Source of the DNA: Anaerolineae bacterium
GTDB lineage: Bacteria; Chloroflexota; Anaerolineae; UBA4142; SHND01
DNA: 64,000 bases
Direction: 5' to 3'
NCBI GenBank assembly: GCA_021463195.1
Contig: JAJTXZ010000007.1
Coordinates: forward strand, 1 to 64,000
Both the position numbers and the translations under genes were made by a program. Below are positions 41,628 to 50,540 of this stretch, one piece after another. How positions within the stretch are numbered: position 1 is the first letter of the stretch; each line of letters begins with the position of its first letter. The notes below the pieces were generated by a model. It had not been told where the DNA came from. It searched no databases and saw only the letters and a list, made by a program, of their open reading frames with translations.

Positions 41628-44600
41628 ATGGCTCTGTATCTCGTCACTTCTCCCGCCGGCGCGGGCAAAACACAATACGTCATTGAACAAATTCAAACGC
41701 TTTGCGCGGCAAAACCCTTGCCGCGCATTTTGATTCTTTTGCCGACGCGCGCGCAAACCAGCGCATTCCGCGAACGCTTGGGCAAATTGCCGCGTCCCGT
41801 GTTTGGCGTGACCCTCGCCGATTTTCATGCGCTCTATCATTCTATTCTTGACAGCGCCGAGGCGCTGCCGCGTTGGATGCCCGAAGCCACGCGCTATCGC
41901 GTGCTGCGCGCGCTATTGCAAAAACTGGTTTGCGCCAACGAGTTGGCTTATTTGGCGCCGATTGCGGATAAACCCGGTCTCATCAATGTCGTCGCGGAAA
42001 TTATCGCAGAGCTCAAAGAGGGTGGCGTTCCGCCCGAGCGTTTGTCCGAATTGGCGACGACGCCGCGCGTGCGCGACCTCGCGCGCATCTATGCCGCGTA
42101 TCAAGAATTTTTGCGCGCGCATAAATTGGCGGACAATCAAGGGCTTGGGTGGCTTGCGCGCGCCGCGCTTGCAGCGCATCCGCAGTTGTACGCTGATTAC
42201 GATTATGTCGCTGCCGACGGTTTTGATGAATTGAATTTCACGCAGCTCCAAGTATTGAATTCGCTCGCCGCGCGATTGACGCGTCTCGATGTGACGCTCA
42301 CGTTTGATCCCAACCGCCGCGCGCACGCGCGTTTCGCCGAAACGTTCGCGCGCTTGAATGCGTCGGCGAACGCGTTGGAAAAATTCGCGCCGCCGCGCGC
42401 GGCGCCGCTCGAACATTTGGAACATTTTTTGTTCGAGCCCAACGCGCCGCAAAAAAACGCGGACGGTCACATCACAATCACCGCCGCGCCCGACCGCGTG
42501 CGCGAAGTGCGCGCGATGGCGCGCCGCGTGAAACAACTGCTGCTGGATAATGTTCCGCCCGCGCAGATTGGCGTATTATTTCGCGCGCTGTCGCCGTATG
42601 CGGACATTGCGCGCCAAGTGTTTGACGAATATGGCATTCCGTATCGGATATTGCGCGAATTGCCGCTCGCATCGAATCCGCTCGTTGCCGCGCTGCTCAA
42701 TCTCGCCGCATTGAGCGCGCGCGATTTTCCGTGGCGCGAAACGTTTGACGCGCTGCGCTCGCCCTATTTTACTTGGCGCGCATTGGATGAACAAGCCAAA
42801 GCCGAAATCGCGCGCGTCGCGCGCGATGCGCTTGTGCTACGCGGTCGCGATGCGTGGCTTGCCGCGTTCGCGAAACCGCTGGCGGCGGTGGATCGCGATA
42901 AATTCAAAACGCGTTGGGTGGATGAAGCGAGCGCGACGGAAATCGCCGCGCGCCGCGCGCAAATCGAAGATTTTTTCACGCGCGTCACGCCACCCGCGCG
43001 CGCCCCGTTGGCGGAATATGTCACGTTTCTCCAAAACCTTATTGGCCCCGACCCGCGCGCCCAAGTCTGGCTGCGCGAACATTCCGCGTCAGAGGTTGTC
43101 GCGGATACCACAAGCTTGCGCGTAATTGAAAATGCGCGAAATGACGCTGCCGAGCTCGCCGCGCGCGATCTTGCCGCGCTTGACGCGTTCAATAATATTT
43201 TGCGCGGGATGTTGCAAGCCGCCGAGCTGCTGCAAGAAACCGAAAGCGCGTGGGTTGATTTTGTGGCGGACCTTGCGGATGCGGTGAACGCGGCGACATA
43301 TGATTTGCATCCCATGTCGGATGGACGCGTTCTGCTTGCAAGCGTGACGCAGGCGCGCGGCGCGCCCAAACGATATATTTTTCTCGGCGGTTTGGTAGAG
43401 AGCGAATTTCCGCGGCGCGCGCCCCAAGACCCCTTGCTTACTGTCGCCGAACGCGCGCGCTTGCGCGCGGCAGACATTCCGCTTCGAGACTTGCAAGCGC
43501 GCGACGAAGCGACCTTGTTTTATGAAGCGGTCGCGCTTGCGCGCGAGCGTCTCGAACTTTATTATCCGTATCTCGACGACGATGGGAATCCGCAATATCC
43601 ATCGCCCTATCTCGAGTTGACGCAACAACTTTTGCCGGACGTCAAAACGCGGCGCCTCCGCGTCAACGCGAGCCCCGAAATTGAAACTGCCGCGTCAGAA
43701 TCCGAACTCGCTCTCGCGCTGACGTTTGCGCCCGACGCGCCGCGCGCCCAAGCCATCGAACGCGCGTTATGGCAAACCTCGCGCGCGTGGCGGCACAGCC
43801 GCGCGGCGTTGGCGATTGAGGCGCGGCGCGAATCGCGCGCCGCGTGCGACGAGTACAGCGGCGTGATGCGCGATGAAAATTTAAAGCGCGGCTTTGCCCA
43901 ACAATTCGCGCCTACGTACGCGTGGAGCGCGACGCAGTTGAATGAATGGGGCGCGTGCGGCTTTCGTTTTTTCGCGCGGCGTGTGTTGAATTTGCGAGAA
44001 TGGGCTGAACCGCTCGAAGGGATGGAGCGCACGCAGTTGGGCGCGGTGTTTCACCGTATTTTGCAAAACGCCTTTGAAGCGTACGCCGCGCAAAATTTTA
44101 GCGTCACCAGCGCGAACTTGGAACGCGCGCGCGTGATCTTGCGCGAATGCGCCGCGCGCGTGTTGGAGGATGCGCCGCGCCGCTTTGCCTTTCGCGCGAC
44201 GGCATGGTGGGAGCAAGAGCGCCAAGAAATCACGCGCCGTCTGGAACAATTTCTCCGCGACGAAGCGAAACGCAATGATAAAAATCCGACGCAACCTTTT
44301 AGCATCGAAATGCCGTTTGACGCGCGCGTGCGATTGGATGATGAATGGCTACGTCTGCGTGGCGTGTTTGACCGCGTGGACCGCGCGGCGGATGGGTATG
44401 TGTTGATTGATTATAAAACGGGGACGACAAAAATCTCCAAACATGACGTGCGCGAAGGATGGCATTTGCAACTGCCGGTGTATTTTTTCGCGGCAGAGGC
44501 AATGGGCTATGCCATCGCCGACGCGTTTTTTCTGCATATCGGCGATGGCAAAGCAAGCCGCGCGCTGCCGCCGGAAGAGCGCGCGGAATTGCTCTCTCTC

Positions 44601-44786
44601 GCGCGCGCGCATATTTTGAATTATGTCGCGATGGCGCGGCGCGGCGAGTTTGCGGTGAAACCGACGCGCAAGAATGACGCGGTGTGCCTGACGTATTGCG
44701 AATTCGCGGCGCTGTGTCGCGTGGGCCGTTGGAGCGCGCGCAAGGGCATTGAGCTTGGCGACAAGGCAGCTGCCTATGGCGAATGA
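41628..44786 (+). CDS. addB: AddB-type helicase/nuclease subunit with C-terminal PD-(D/E)XK domain
   Basis: The protein of 1052 residues begins with a UvrD-like nucleotide-binding loop (VTSPAGAGKTQYVIEQI). The C-terminal nuclease has GVFDRVDRAADGYVLIDYKTG and LQLPVYFFAAEAMG. Four cysteines expected for the AddB Fe-S cluster are present: one in WGACGFRFF and three in CLTYCEFAALC (Cys-x3-Cys-x5-Cys). AddAB processes double-strand breaks for RecA-dependent repair. It overlaps addA by 11 bases from ATG 44776. Confidence 0.88.
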   Translation: MALYLVTSPAGAGKTQYVIEQIQTLCAAKPLPRILILLPTRAQTSAFRERLGKLPRPVFGVTLADFHALYHSILDSAEALPRWMPEATRYRVLRALLQKLVCANELAYLAPIADKPGLINVVAEIIAELKEGGVPPERLSELATTPRVRDLARIYAAYQEFLRAHKLADNQGLGWLARAALAAHPQLYADYDYVAADGFDELNFTQLQVLNSLAARLTRLDVTLTFDPNRRAHARFAETFARLNASANALEKFAPPRAAPLEHLEHFLFEPNAPQKNADGHITITAAPDRVREVRAMARRVKQLLLDNVPPAQIGVLFRALSPYADIARQVFDEYGIPYRILRELPLASNPLVAALLNLAALSARDFPWRETFDALRSPYFTWRALDEQAKAEIARVARDALVLRGRDAWLAAFAKPLAAVDRDKFKTRWVDEASATEIAARRAQIEDFFTRVTPPARAPLAEYVTFLQNLIGPDPRAQVWLREHSASEVVADTTSLRVIENARNDAAELAARDLAALDAFNNILRGMLQAAELLQETESAWVDFVADLADAVNAATYDLHPMSDGRVLLASVTQARGAPKRYIFLGGLVESEFPRRAPQDPLLTVAERARLRAADIPLRDLQARDEATLFYEAVALARERLELYYPYLDDDGNPQYPSPYLELTQQLLPDVKTRRLRVNASPEIETAASESELALALTFAPDAPRAQAIERALWQTSRAWRHSRAALAIEARRESRAACDEYSGVMRDENLKRGFAQQFAPTYAWSATQLNEWGACGFRFFARRVLNLREWAEPLEGMERTQLGAVFHRILQNAFEAYAAQNFSVTSANLERARVILRECAARVLEDAPRRFAFRATAWWEQERQEITRRLEQFLRDEAKRNDKNPTQPFSIEMPFDARVRLDDEWLRLRGVFDRVDRAADGYVLIDYKTGTTKISKHDVREGWHLQLPVYFFAAEAMGYAIADAFFLHIGDGKASRALPPEERAELLSLARAHILNYVAMARRGEFAVKPTRKNDAVCLTYCEFAALCRVGRWSARKGIELGDKAAAYGE

Positions 44787-47700
44787 TGCGTTGCGCGGCA
44801 ATCAGACGCGCGCGGTCACGGCGCGCGGCAACAATCTTGTCGTCGTTGCGGGCGCGGGGACGGGCAAGACGCGCGTCCTCGTCGAACGTTTTCTCTCGCT
44901 CCTCGAGGAAGGCATCGCGCTGCCCGCGTTGGTCGCGATTACGTTCACCGAAAAAGCGGCGGGCGAAATGCGAACGCGCGTGCGCGACGCGATTAGCGCG
45001 CGCGCGGAAAATACAGCGAATGGCGAACGCGCGAAATGGGAGCGCGCGCTGCGCGCGATGGACGCGGCGCGCATCGGCACAATTCATTCGTTGTGCGCGA
45101 CTCTTTTACGCGCGAATCCGGTCGAAGCGCAAGTAGACCCGCGTTTTGGCGTGTTGGATGAAACGGACGCGACAATCTGGCAAGCCGACGCGTTGGACGC
45201 GGCGATGACCGAGCTGACGGAACGCGGCGGCGCGGCATTGGAATTGTTTCGCGAATACAAAATCAGAGATGTACGAGAAACGAGCGCGCAGCTTTTAAAA
45301 CTGGGAAATCTTGCCCAAGCCGCGTTTGACCAGCTTCCCGCGACGCGCGAGGAATTGATGGCGCAGTGGCGCGCGCAAAGCGCGCGCGCGCAGGGAGTTG
45401 CGCTCGCGCAATTACGCCAAGACGCGGTGTGGCGCGATGCTTTGACCTGGCTTCAAACTAACGCGGCGACGGACAGCGCGGACAAGCTTGAGGCGACGCG
45501 CGCGGCGATGGAACGCGCGGCGCCGCAAATTCATTCCGCGTCCATTCAAACCGCGCTGCGCGCGCTGCGCGAAATCGCGGCGCAAACATTGACGGGCGGG
45601 AGCGCAAAGAATTGGACTGATTTGGATGTCGCCAAAGCAACGCTCAGAACGCTGCGCGAGCGCGCCAAACAGTTTTTGCAAACATACGATTTTGTTTTTG
45701 ACGCGCGCGACGACCGCGCGGCGGAAATGATTTTTTGCTGGCGCGAGTTTTGGGAACGCGCCCAAGCGCAGTATGCGCGGCGCAAAGACGCGGCGCGCGT
45801 TTTAGATTTCAATGATTTGGAGACGCGCGCGCGCGCGTTATTGCAAAATCACGCGGCGGTGCGCGAACGCTATCGCTCTGAAATCGCGTCGCTGTTGGTG
45901 GATGAATTTCAAGATACCAATGGCGCGCAGCGAGATTTGCTCTATGCGCTCGCGGACCTCGCCGCGCCAAATCGGCTTTTTGTGGTCGGCGATGGCAAAC
46001 AATCCATTTATGGTTTTCGCGGCGCTGATGTGACGGTGTTTCAACAAACGCTCGGCGAGATTACCCAACGTTGGGGCGCCGACGCGCATATTTTGTTGGA
46101 CGAATCGTTTCGCGCGCATGTCGCGCTGGTCGAGTGTTTTAACGCTGTGTTTACGCATGTTTTCGCTGTGTCCGGCGAGCGCGCGTTGTATCAAACGTCG
46201 TATGATGCGCTGCGCGGATTGCGCGCGTCGTTCGCGCGCGCCGCGCTGCTGGAAGTGATTCAGATTCCGAAAACTGTCGTCGTCCAAGCTAAAGAACAAA
46301 AACTCGACGCCGATGCGGTTCGCGCATGGGAAGCGCAAGAACTCGCCGCGCGCATAAATGAACTCATCGCGCAAAGATTTCAAGTGTGGGATAAAAAAGC
46401 GCAAGCGTATCGCCCTGCGCGCTTTGGCGATGTGACGCTGTTGTTTCGCGTTGGCTCGTCCATGCCGATTTATGAAGAGGCGTTCAAACAGGCGAATATT
46501 CCATACCTCACGTACGCGGGGACAGGCTATTTTGACCGACCCGAAGTGCGCGATTTGATTCAACTGCTGCGCGCGTTGGACAATCCCGCCGACGATCTCG
46601 CGTTGGCGACGATTTTGCATTCGCCCTTGTACGCGTTGAGCAGTGAAACGTTATATCGCTTGCGGCGCGCGCAGCCAACTTTGCGCGATGCGTTGTTCAA
46701 ATTACCCGACGATTTGACGGGCGCGGAACGGACGCGCGCGGAATTCGCGGCGGCGTCATTGCAAAGTTTATGGGCGCGCGTTGGACGCGTGGCGATTTTG
46801 GATTTGCTGCGGCAGGCATTGGCGGAAACGGGGTATCTCGCCGCCATCAGCGGTTTGAGCAATGGGCTGCGGCGACGCGCCAATGTGGAAAAATTGCTCG
46901 CGCGCGCGCGGCGCGCGGATTCGGCGCGTTTGAGTGAATTCAACGCCTATTTGGCGGATCTCACCACGCGCGAAGCGCGTGAAGGCGACGCGTTGACCGA
47001 AGCGGAAGACGCGGCGCAGCTGATGACGATTCATCGCGCCAAAGGGTTGGAATTCCCGATTGTCGTGATTCCCGACGCGGGGCGCGCGCCGTCTCCGCCG
47101 CATGAATTAATGGCGGTGAATCGCGCGCGCGGCATCGGCGTCAAGGTGCATGATGAGAATGGCGAACGCGTGACGACGGTGGGATTTCGTTTGCTCGAAC
47201 AAGAAGCGGACGCGCGCGACGCGCAAGAAGAGAAACGTTTGTTGTATGTGGCAATGACGCGCGCGCAAGAGTATTTGATTATTTCGGGGAGCGCGACGCC
47301 GCACGCGGAATCGTATTTGCGGCAATTACTCGATGCGCGCGCCGCGTTGGTGGATACGGAGGCAGAGTGGATTGCGCTGGTCGCGCCGCGCACGCGCTTT
47401 CAAGATTTGGAACGCGCGCCCCGCGCGCCGCAAACTATTTCTTGGCGCGCCGCGCCCGCGCCGGAAATGCCAAGCGTGGAATTGCCGCGTTTGGTTGCGC
47501 CGTTGGCTCAACCCGCTGTCTCTCAAATTGAGTTGTGGACGCCGACAGGTTTGGAAGCGTTCGTCCGCGACCGCGCGGAATTTGAGCAGCGCGTTTTGGA
47601 AGGCGCGCCCGAACGCATTATTCCGGTGCGGCGCGATGTTCAAAACGCGCGCGCGCCCGCGTACATTGTCGGCGAAATCGCTCATCGCGCCTTGCAGCGT

Positions 47701-48198
47701 TGGCGTTTTCCGCGCAACACGCCGAATCTCGATACGATTTTGGAACGTTATGCACGCGAGCGCGGGTTGAGTGACGAAAGCGAAATTGATGACGCAGTGC
47801 GTCAAGCGCGCGGCATTCTCGCGCGTTTTGCGCGGAGCGAATTATTTGAGGAAATGGCGCGCGCGCCGACGCGTTATCACGAATTGCCCTTTATGATTTC
47901 ATGGCAAGGCCGCAGCGTGCATGGCGCGATGGATGCGGTGTTTACAGACGCGGATGGACAATGGCGCGTGGTGGATTTCAAGACGGACCGATTACGCGGC
48001 GAACAAGCCGAGATATACACGCTCAAACGCTATGCGGTTCAGATGGCGCTCTATCAAGAAGCGATGCGCGCGCAATTTGACGCGCCGTGCCAAGTGCGCG
48101 TGTGCTATATTCGCGATAATCGGACGGTGGTATTTTCGCAAGATCAACTGGCGACTGAATTGACAAAGGCAATCGAGCGCGCAGGGCTTGATTTTTGA
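44776..48198 (+). CDS. addA: AddA-type UvrD helicase with C-terminal nuclease
   Basis: ATG 44776 gives 1140 residues and overlaps the addB stop codon; a TTG at 44749 is less likely. Helicase motifs: VVAGAGTGKTRVLVERF, ITFTEKAAGEMRTRV, SLLVDEFQDTNGAQRDLL, GDGKQSIYGFRGADV, and TIHRAKGLEFPIVVIPDA. The C-terminal nuclease has WRVVDFKTDRL and AVQMALYQEAM. Together with AddB it should form the complete break-resection complex (RecBCD counterpart). It converges on the RDD gene with only seven bases between stops. Confidence 0.92.
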   Translation: MANDALRGNQTRAVTARGNNLVVVAGAGTGKTRVLVERFLSLLEEGIALPALVAITFTEKAAGEMRTRVRDAISARAENTANGERAKWERALRAMDAARIGTIHSLCATLLRANPVEAQVDPRFGVLDETDATIWQADALDAAMTELTERGGAALELFREYKIRDVRETSAQLLKLGNLAQAAFDQLPATREELMAQWRAQSARAQGVALAQLRQDAVWRDALTWLQTNAATDSADKLEATRAAMERAAPQIHSASIQTALRALREIAAQTLTGGSAKNWTDLDVAKATLRTLRERAKQFLQTYDFVFDARDDRAAEMIFCWREFWERAQAQYARRKDAARVLDFNDLETRARALLQNHAAVRERYRSEIASLLVDEFQDTNGAQRDLLYALADLAAPNRLFVVGDGKQSIYGFRGADVTVFQQTLGEITQRWGADAHILLDESFRAHVALVECFNAVFTHVFAVSGERALYQTSYDALRGLRASFARAALLEVIQIPKTVVVQAKEQKLDADAVRAWEAQELAARINELIAQRFQVWDKKAQAYRPARFGDVTLLFRVGSSMPIYEEAFKQANIPYLTYAGTGYFDRPEVRDLIQLLRALDNPADDLALATILHSPLYALSSETLYRLRRAQPTLRDALFKLPDDLTGAERTRAEFAAASLQSLWARVGRVAILDLLRQALAETGYLAAISGLSNGLRRRANVEKLLARARRADSARLSEFNAYLADLTTREAREGDALTEAEDAAQLMTIHRAKGLEFPIVVIPDAGRAPSPPHELMAVNRARGIGVKVHDENGERVTTVGFRLLEQEADARDAQEEKRLLYVAMTRAQEYLIISGSATPHAESYLRQLLDARAALVDTEAEWIALVAPRTRFQDLERAPRAPQTISWRAAPAPEMPSVELPRLVAPLAQPAVSQIELWTPTGLEAFVRDRAEFEQRVLEGAPERIIPVRRDVQNARAPAYIVGEIAHRALQRWRFPRNTPNLDTILERYARERGLSDESEIDDAVRQARGILARFARSELFEEMARAPTRYHELPFMISWQGRSVHGAMDAVFTDADGQWRVVDFKTDRLRGEQAEIYTLKRYAVQMALYQEAMRAQFDAPCQVRVCYIRDNRTVVFSQDQLATELTKAIERAGLDF

Positions 48199-48205
48199 GC
48201 GGTTA

Positions 48206-48775
48206 TCAAGAATCCAGCTTGGACGCAGGGGCGCGTGATTTCTTTTTGCGCGTCAGCCATGTTTGAACGTGTTCAATCGTTTCAAGATCTTGATTACCGC
48301 GCCACGCGTAAATGACATAGGTGCGGGCGATGGTGTCGTGCAAACCTTGGCGTTGATTATCCACAAAGATAAACGCAAAGCCGATGCCCAATGTGAGAAA
48401 ACAAACGATATAGCCGAAAAGTCGCCGAAGACTGCGCTGGAGGGTCATTGATTCGCCATCAACGCGGACGACGCGGATGCCCAGAATCGCGTTGCCGATT
48501 GTCTGTCCACTGGCGGTCCAAAAGAAAAGCATATAGACAGGCAGGATGAGAATGGCGAACGCCGCTAGCCCAAATCGAGCGCTAAGGCAGATAACGTCGC
48601 CGATCGAATCGAGTTCGGCGGGGCAACGTTGCAGATAAATGCCCAAGAGGCCGAACGACGCTGTAATCAACCACGTCACCACTGCCAGCGTGGTCACGAT
48701 GATTATCATGTCAATCGCCCATGCGATGCCGCGCGTGATACCACCCGCGTATTGTCCAAGCAAGTAAGGTTTCAT
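48206..48775 (-). CDS. RDD-family membrane protein
   Basis: The protein of 189 residues has RDD features: GGITRGIAWAIDMIIIV (the R and D positions), GNAILGIRVVRVDGE and LRRLFGYIVCFLTLGIGFAF, with about three membrane helices. RDD proteins are proposed ion or small-molecule transporters, mostly unproven. Its ATG lies in an ATGA overlap with the stop codon of the 22-residue repeat protein, so the two are translationally coupled and may act together at the membrane. Confidence 0.85.
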   Translation of the reverse strand: MKPYLLGQYAGGITRGIAWAIDMIIIVTTLAVVTWLITASFGLLGIYLQRCPAELDSIGDVICLSARFGLAAFAILILPVYMLFFWTASGQTIGNAILGIRVVRVDGESMTLQRSLRRLFGYIVCFLTLGIGFAFIFVDNQRQGLHDTIARTYVIYAWRGNQDLETIEHVQTWLTRKKKSRAPASKLDS

Positions 48776-50358
48776 GGGTCGTCTCGCTTTGATTTGCGTC
48801 CATAAATTGTCGCGTAACGTTCCGCCAACGCTTGCACTTGTTCGGACGGTTCCGCTAATTCATTCCGCGGCTCGCGGCGGAACAAGCGACGCGCAAAGAT
48901 TTCCAGGACTGTATCCGAAGTCGCCGCGCGTTCACGCACATCTTCCATGACCACTTGCGCCATGCTCAGACTTTGCCCGCGAATCAATTCTTGCACCGCA
49001 TCGGGATTTTCGTTCAAATAATTAATGTACTCGTCGCCCAGTTGACGCACCAATCCATTCAACTGCGTGGGATTGTTTTGAATGTGCGTCAAATAGCGCG
49101 CGGCAATTCCCTGCACCAGCGTTTCCACTTGAGCGGGATTTTCCTGTAGCTGCTCAAGATAGCGTTCCGCTTGCGCGCGCACGAGCGCCTCGACGAGCGC
49201 GGGGTCGTTTTGTAAATAAACCAAATACGCGCCCGCTTGCGCGCGAATCAAATCTTGCGCTTGCGCGGGGTTTTCATTTAAATAGGCAATGTAATTGTTC
49301 GCTTCTTGCTGAATCAGCGCCTGCACTTGTTCGGGATGCGCGCCCAGATGCGCGAGATAACGCCCCGCAACCGTTTGGACTAGCTCTTCCACTTGCTCCG
49401 GTTCCACGCGCAGTAAATCTAAATAGGCGCTCGCTTGTTCGCGAATCAACTGCTGCACCTGCGCGGGATTTGCGGACAAATACGCGATGTAGCGATTCGC
49501 CACTTGTTGCGCCAATGCGTCAAGTTTCTGCGGCTGGGTTTCCAAATGTTGAATATACGCGCCCACTTCGTCCTGAATCAAGATTCGCACCGGTTCTGGA
49601 TGCGCGCGCAAATAGGCGAGATATGAACCCGCGACTTGTTGCGCCAGCGCATCCACGCGCGCAGTATCGGTCAACAAATGGTCAAGATAGCGATTGGCAA
49701 CTGTTTGCACTAACGGGTCGAGTTTTTCTGGACGCGCGGTTAATTCGTCGAGATATTGTTCCGCTTGCGCGCGAATCAATTCCGCTAACGCGGGGTCAGA
49801 AGTAAGCCCTTGTAAAATGCGCGCGGTTTCGGCGCGTATCAAGCGCTCGACGGCGGGGCTGTCCTGAATATAATCGCCGACCTGTTCCACTACGCTATCG
49901 AGCAGCGAACCAGCTAGCCCGCGCTGACGTGTTGGCGCCTTTTTGCGCGGGGCGCGTGGTGAAACGCGCACATGAATATCGTCATCCTCTTTTGGGGGCG
50001 CGACTTTCGGCGCGTGGTCGGTCTCGGCTGTCGCGCGCGGCGTTACAATCTTGAATGCGATCTCATCTGTTTCCGCGTCCGCCAAAGGCGCGCGTTCGAT
50101 GGATTCCGGCGCGACGGTTTGGGCGCGCTCGGACGGCTCGGCAACGTCAACATTTTCGACGGCTTGCGCTGCGGTATCGTCAACGCTTCCGTCCGCCGCG
50201 CGGCGTTTGCCGAACAAGCCGAACACAGCGCTGGCGGTATTTGCCGCGCCCGCAATCACAGAACCCGCGACAACTGCCGCGAGATTGGCATTTTGTTCAT
50301 CGGGCAGGCGCAAATCATCATCGAGCGTGGGCAAGCCGTCAGTTTCATTTTTCATCAT
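48772..50358 (-). CDS. Protein with thirteen exact 22-residue tandem repeats
   Basis: The protein of 528 residues has an acidic N-terminus, one hydrophobic alanine/glycine-rich segment (about 24-50), a charged linker, then thirteen 22-residue repeats at 171-456 (consensus LVxxxAxxYLxxLxxxPxxV) and a C-terminal domain (MAQVVMEDVRERAATSD). Twelve repeats have a Pro near position 19, giving helix-Pro punctuation with an amphipathic pattern like the 22-mers of exchangeable apolipoproteins. I know of no function. It is the first gene of a unit with an RDD membrane protein and is divergent from polyphosphate kinase. Membrane or lipid association is an inference from the repeat pattern. Confidence 0.8.
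   Translation of the reverse strand: MMKNETDGLPTLDDDLRLPDEQNANLAAVVAGSVIAGAANTASAVFGLFGKRRAADGSVDDTAAQAVENVDVAEPSERAQTVAPESIERAPLADAETDEIAFKIVTPRATAETDHAPKVAPPKEDDDIHVRVSPRAPRKKAPTRQRGLAGSLLDSVVEQVGDYIQDSPAVERLIRAETARILQGLTSDPALAELIRAQAEQYLDELTARPEKLDPLVQTVANRYLDHLLTDTARVDALAQQVAGSYLAYLRAHPEPVRILIQDEVGAYIQHLETQPQKLDALAQQVANRYIAYLSANPAQVQQLIREQASAYLDLLRVEPEQVEELVQTVAGRYLAHLGAHPEQVQALIQQEANNYIAYLNENPAQAQDLIRAQAGAYLVYLQNDPALVEALVRAQAERYLEQLQENPAQVETLVQGIAARYLTHIQNNPTQLNGLVRQLGDEYINYLNENPDAVQELIRGQSLSMAQVVMEDVRERAATSDTVLEIFARRLFRREPRNELAEPSEQVQALAERYATIYGRKSKRDDP
48991..49848 (-). repeat. Thirteen tandem 66-bp coding repeats
   Basis: Residues 171-456 of the encoded protein divide into thirteen units of exactly 22 residues without insertions. 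Units 4, 6 and 9, for example, begin DALAQQVAGSY, DALAQQVANRY and QALIQQEANNY. A fourteenth, decayed unit (QELIRGQSLSM) follows. Confidence 0.9.
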
Positions 50359-50512
50359 AGAGTTTTCATTTCCGTTTGCGTGGATATAAAAAAAAGTTCT
50401 ATCGGCAGAGTGTATGCTGTATCGAGATGCGTGTCAATGCGCGCGCTATTTCAATATTCCACTGCATCCCAAGATCTTGGCGGATGCGCCGCGCGCGGGG
50501 TCAATTCGGATA

Positions 50513-50518
50513 TATAAT
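50513..50518 (+). promoter_or_regulatory. -10 element of the polyphosphate kinase gene
   Basis: A perfect TATAAT lies 22 bases before ATG 50541; a consensus -35 is not visible. Confidence 0.4.
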
Positions 50519-50540
50519 CGGCATAATAGATGAGGATAGC

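Noticed and set aside
41628-48198. Large nuclease/helicase pair as a phage-defence island
   Set aside because: Walker, nuclease and Fe-S cysteine motifs fit the housekeeping AddB and AddA proteins, next to a ComM-like gene; no defence partner is near.
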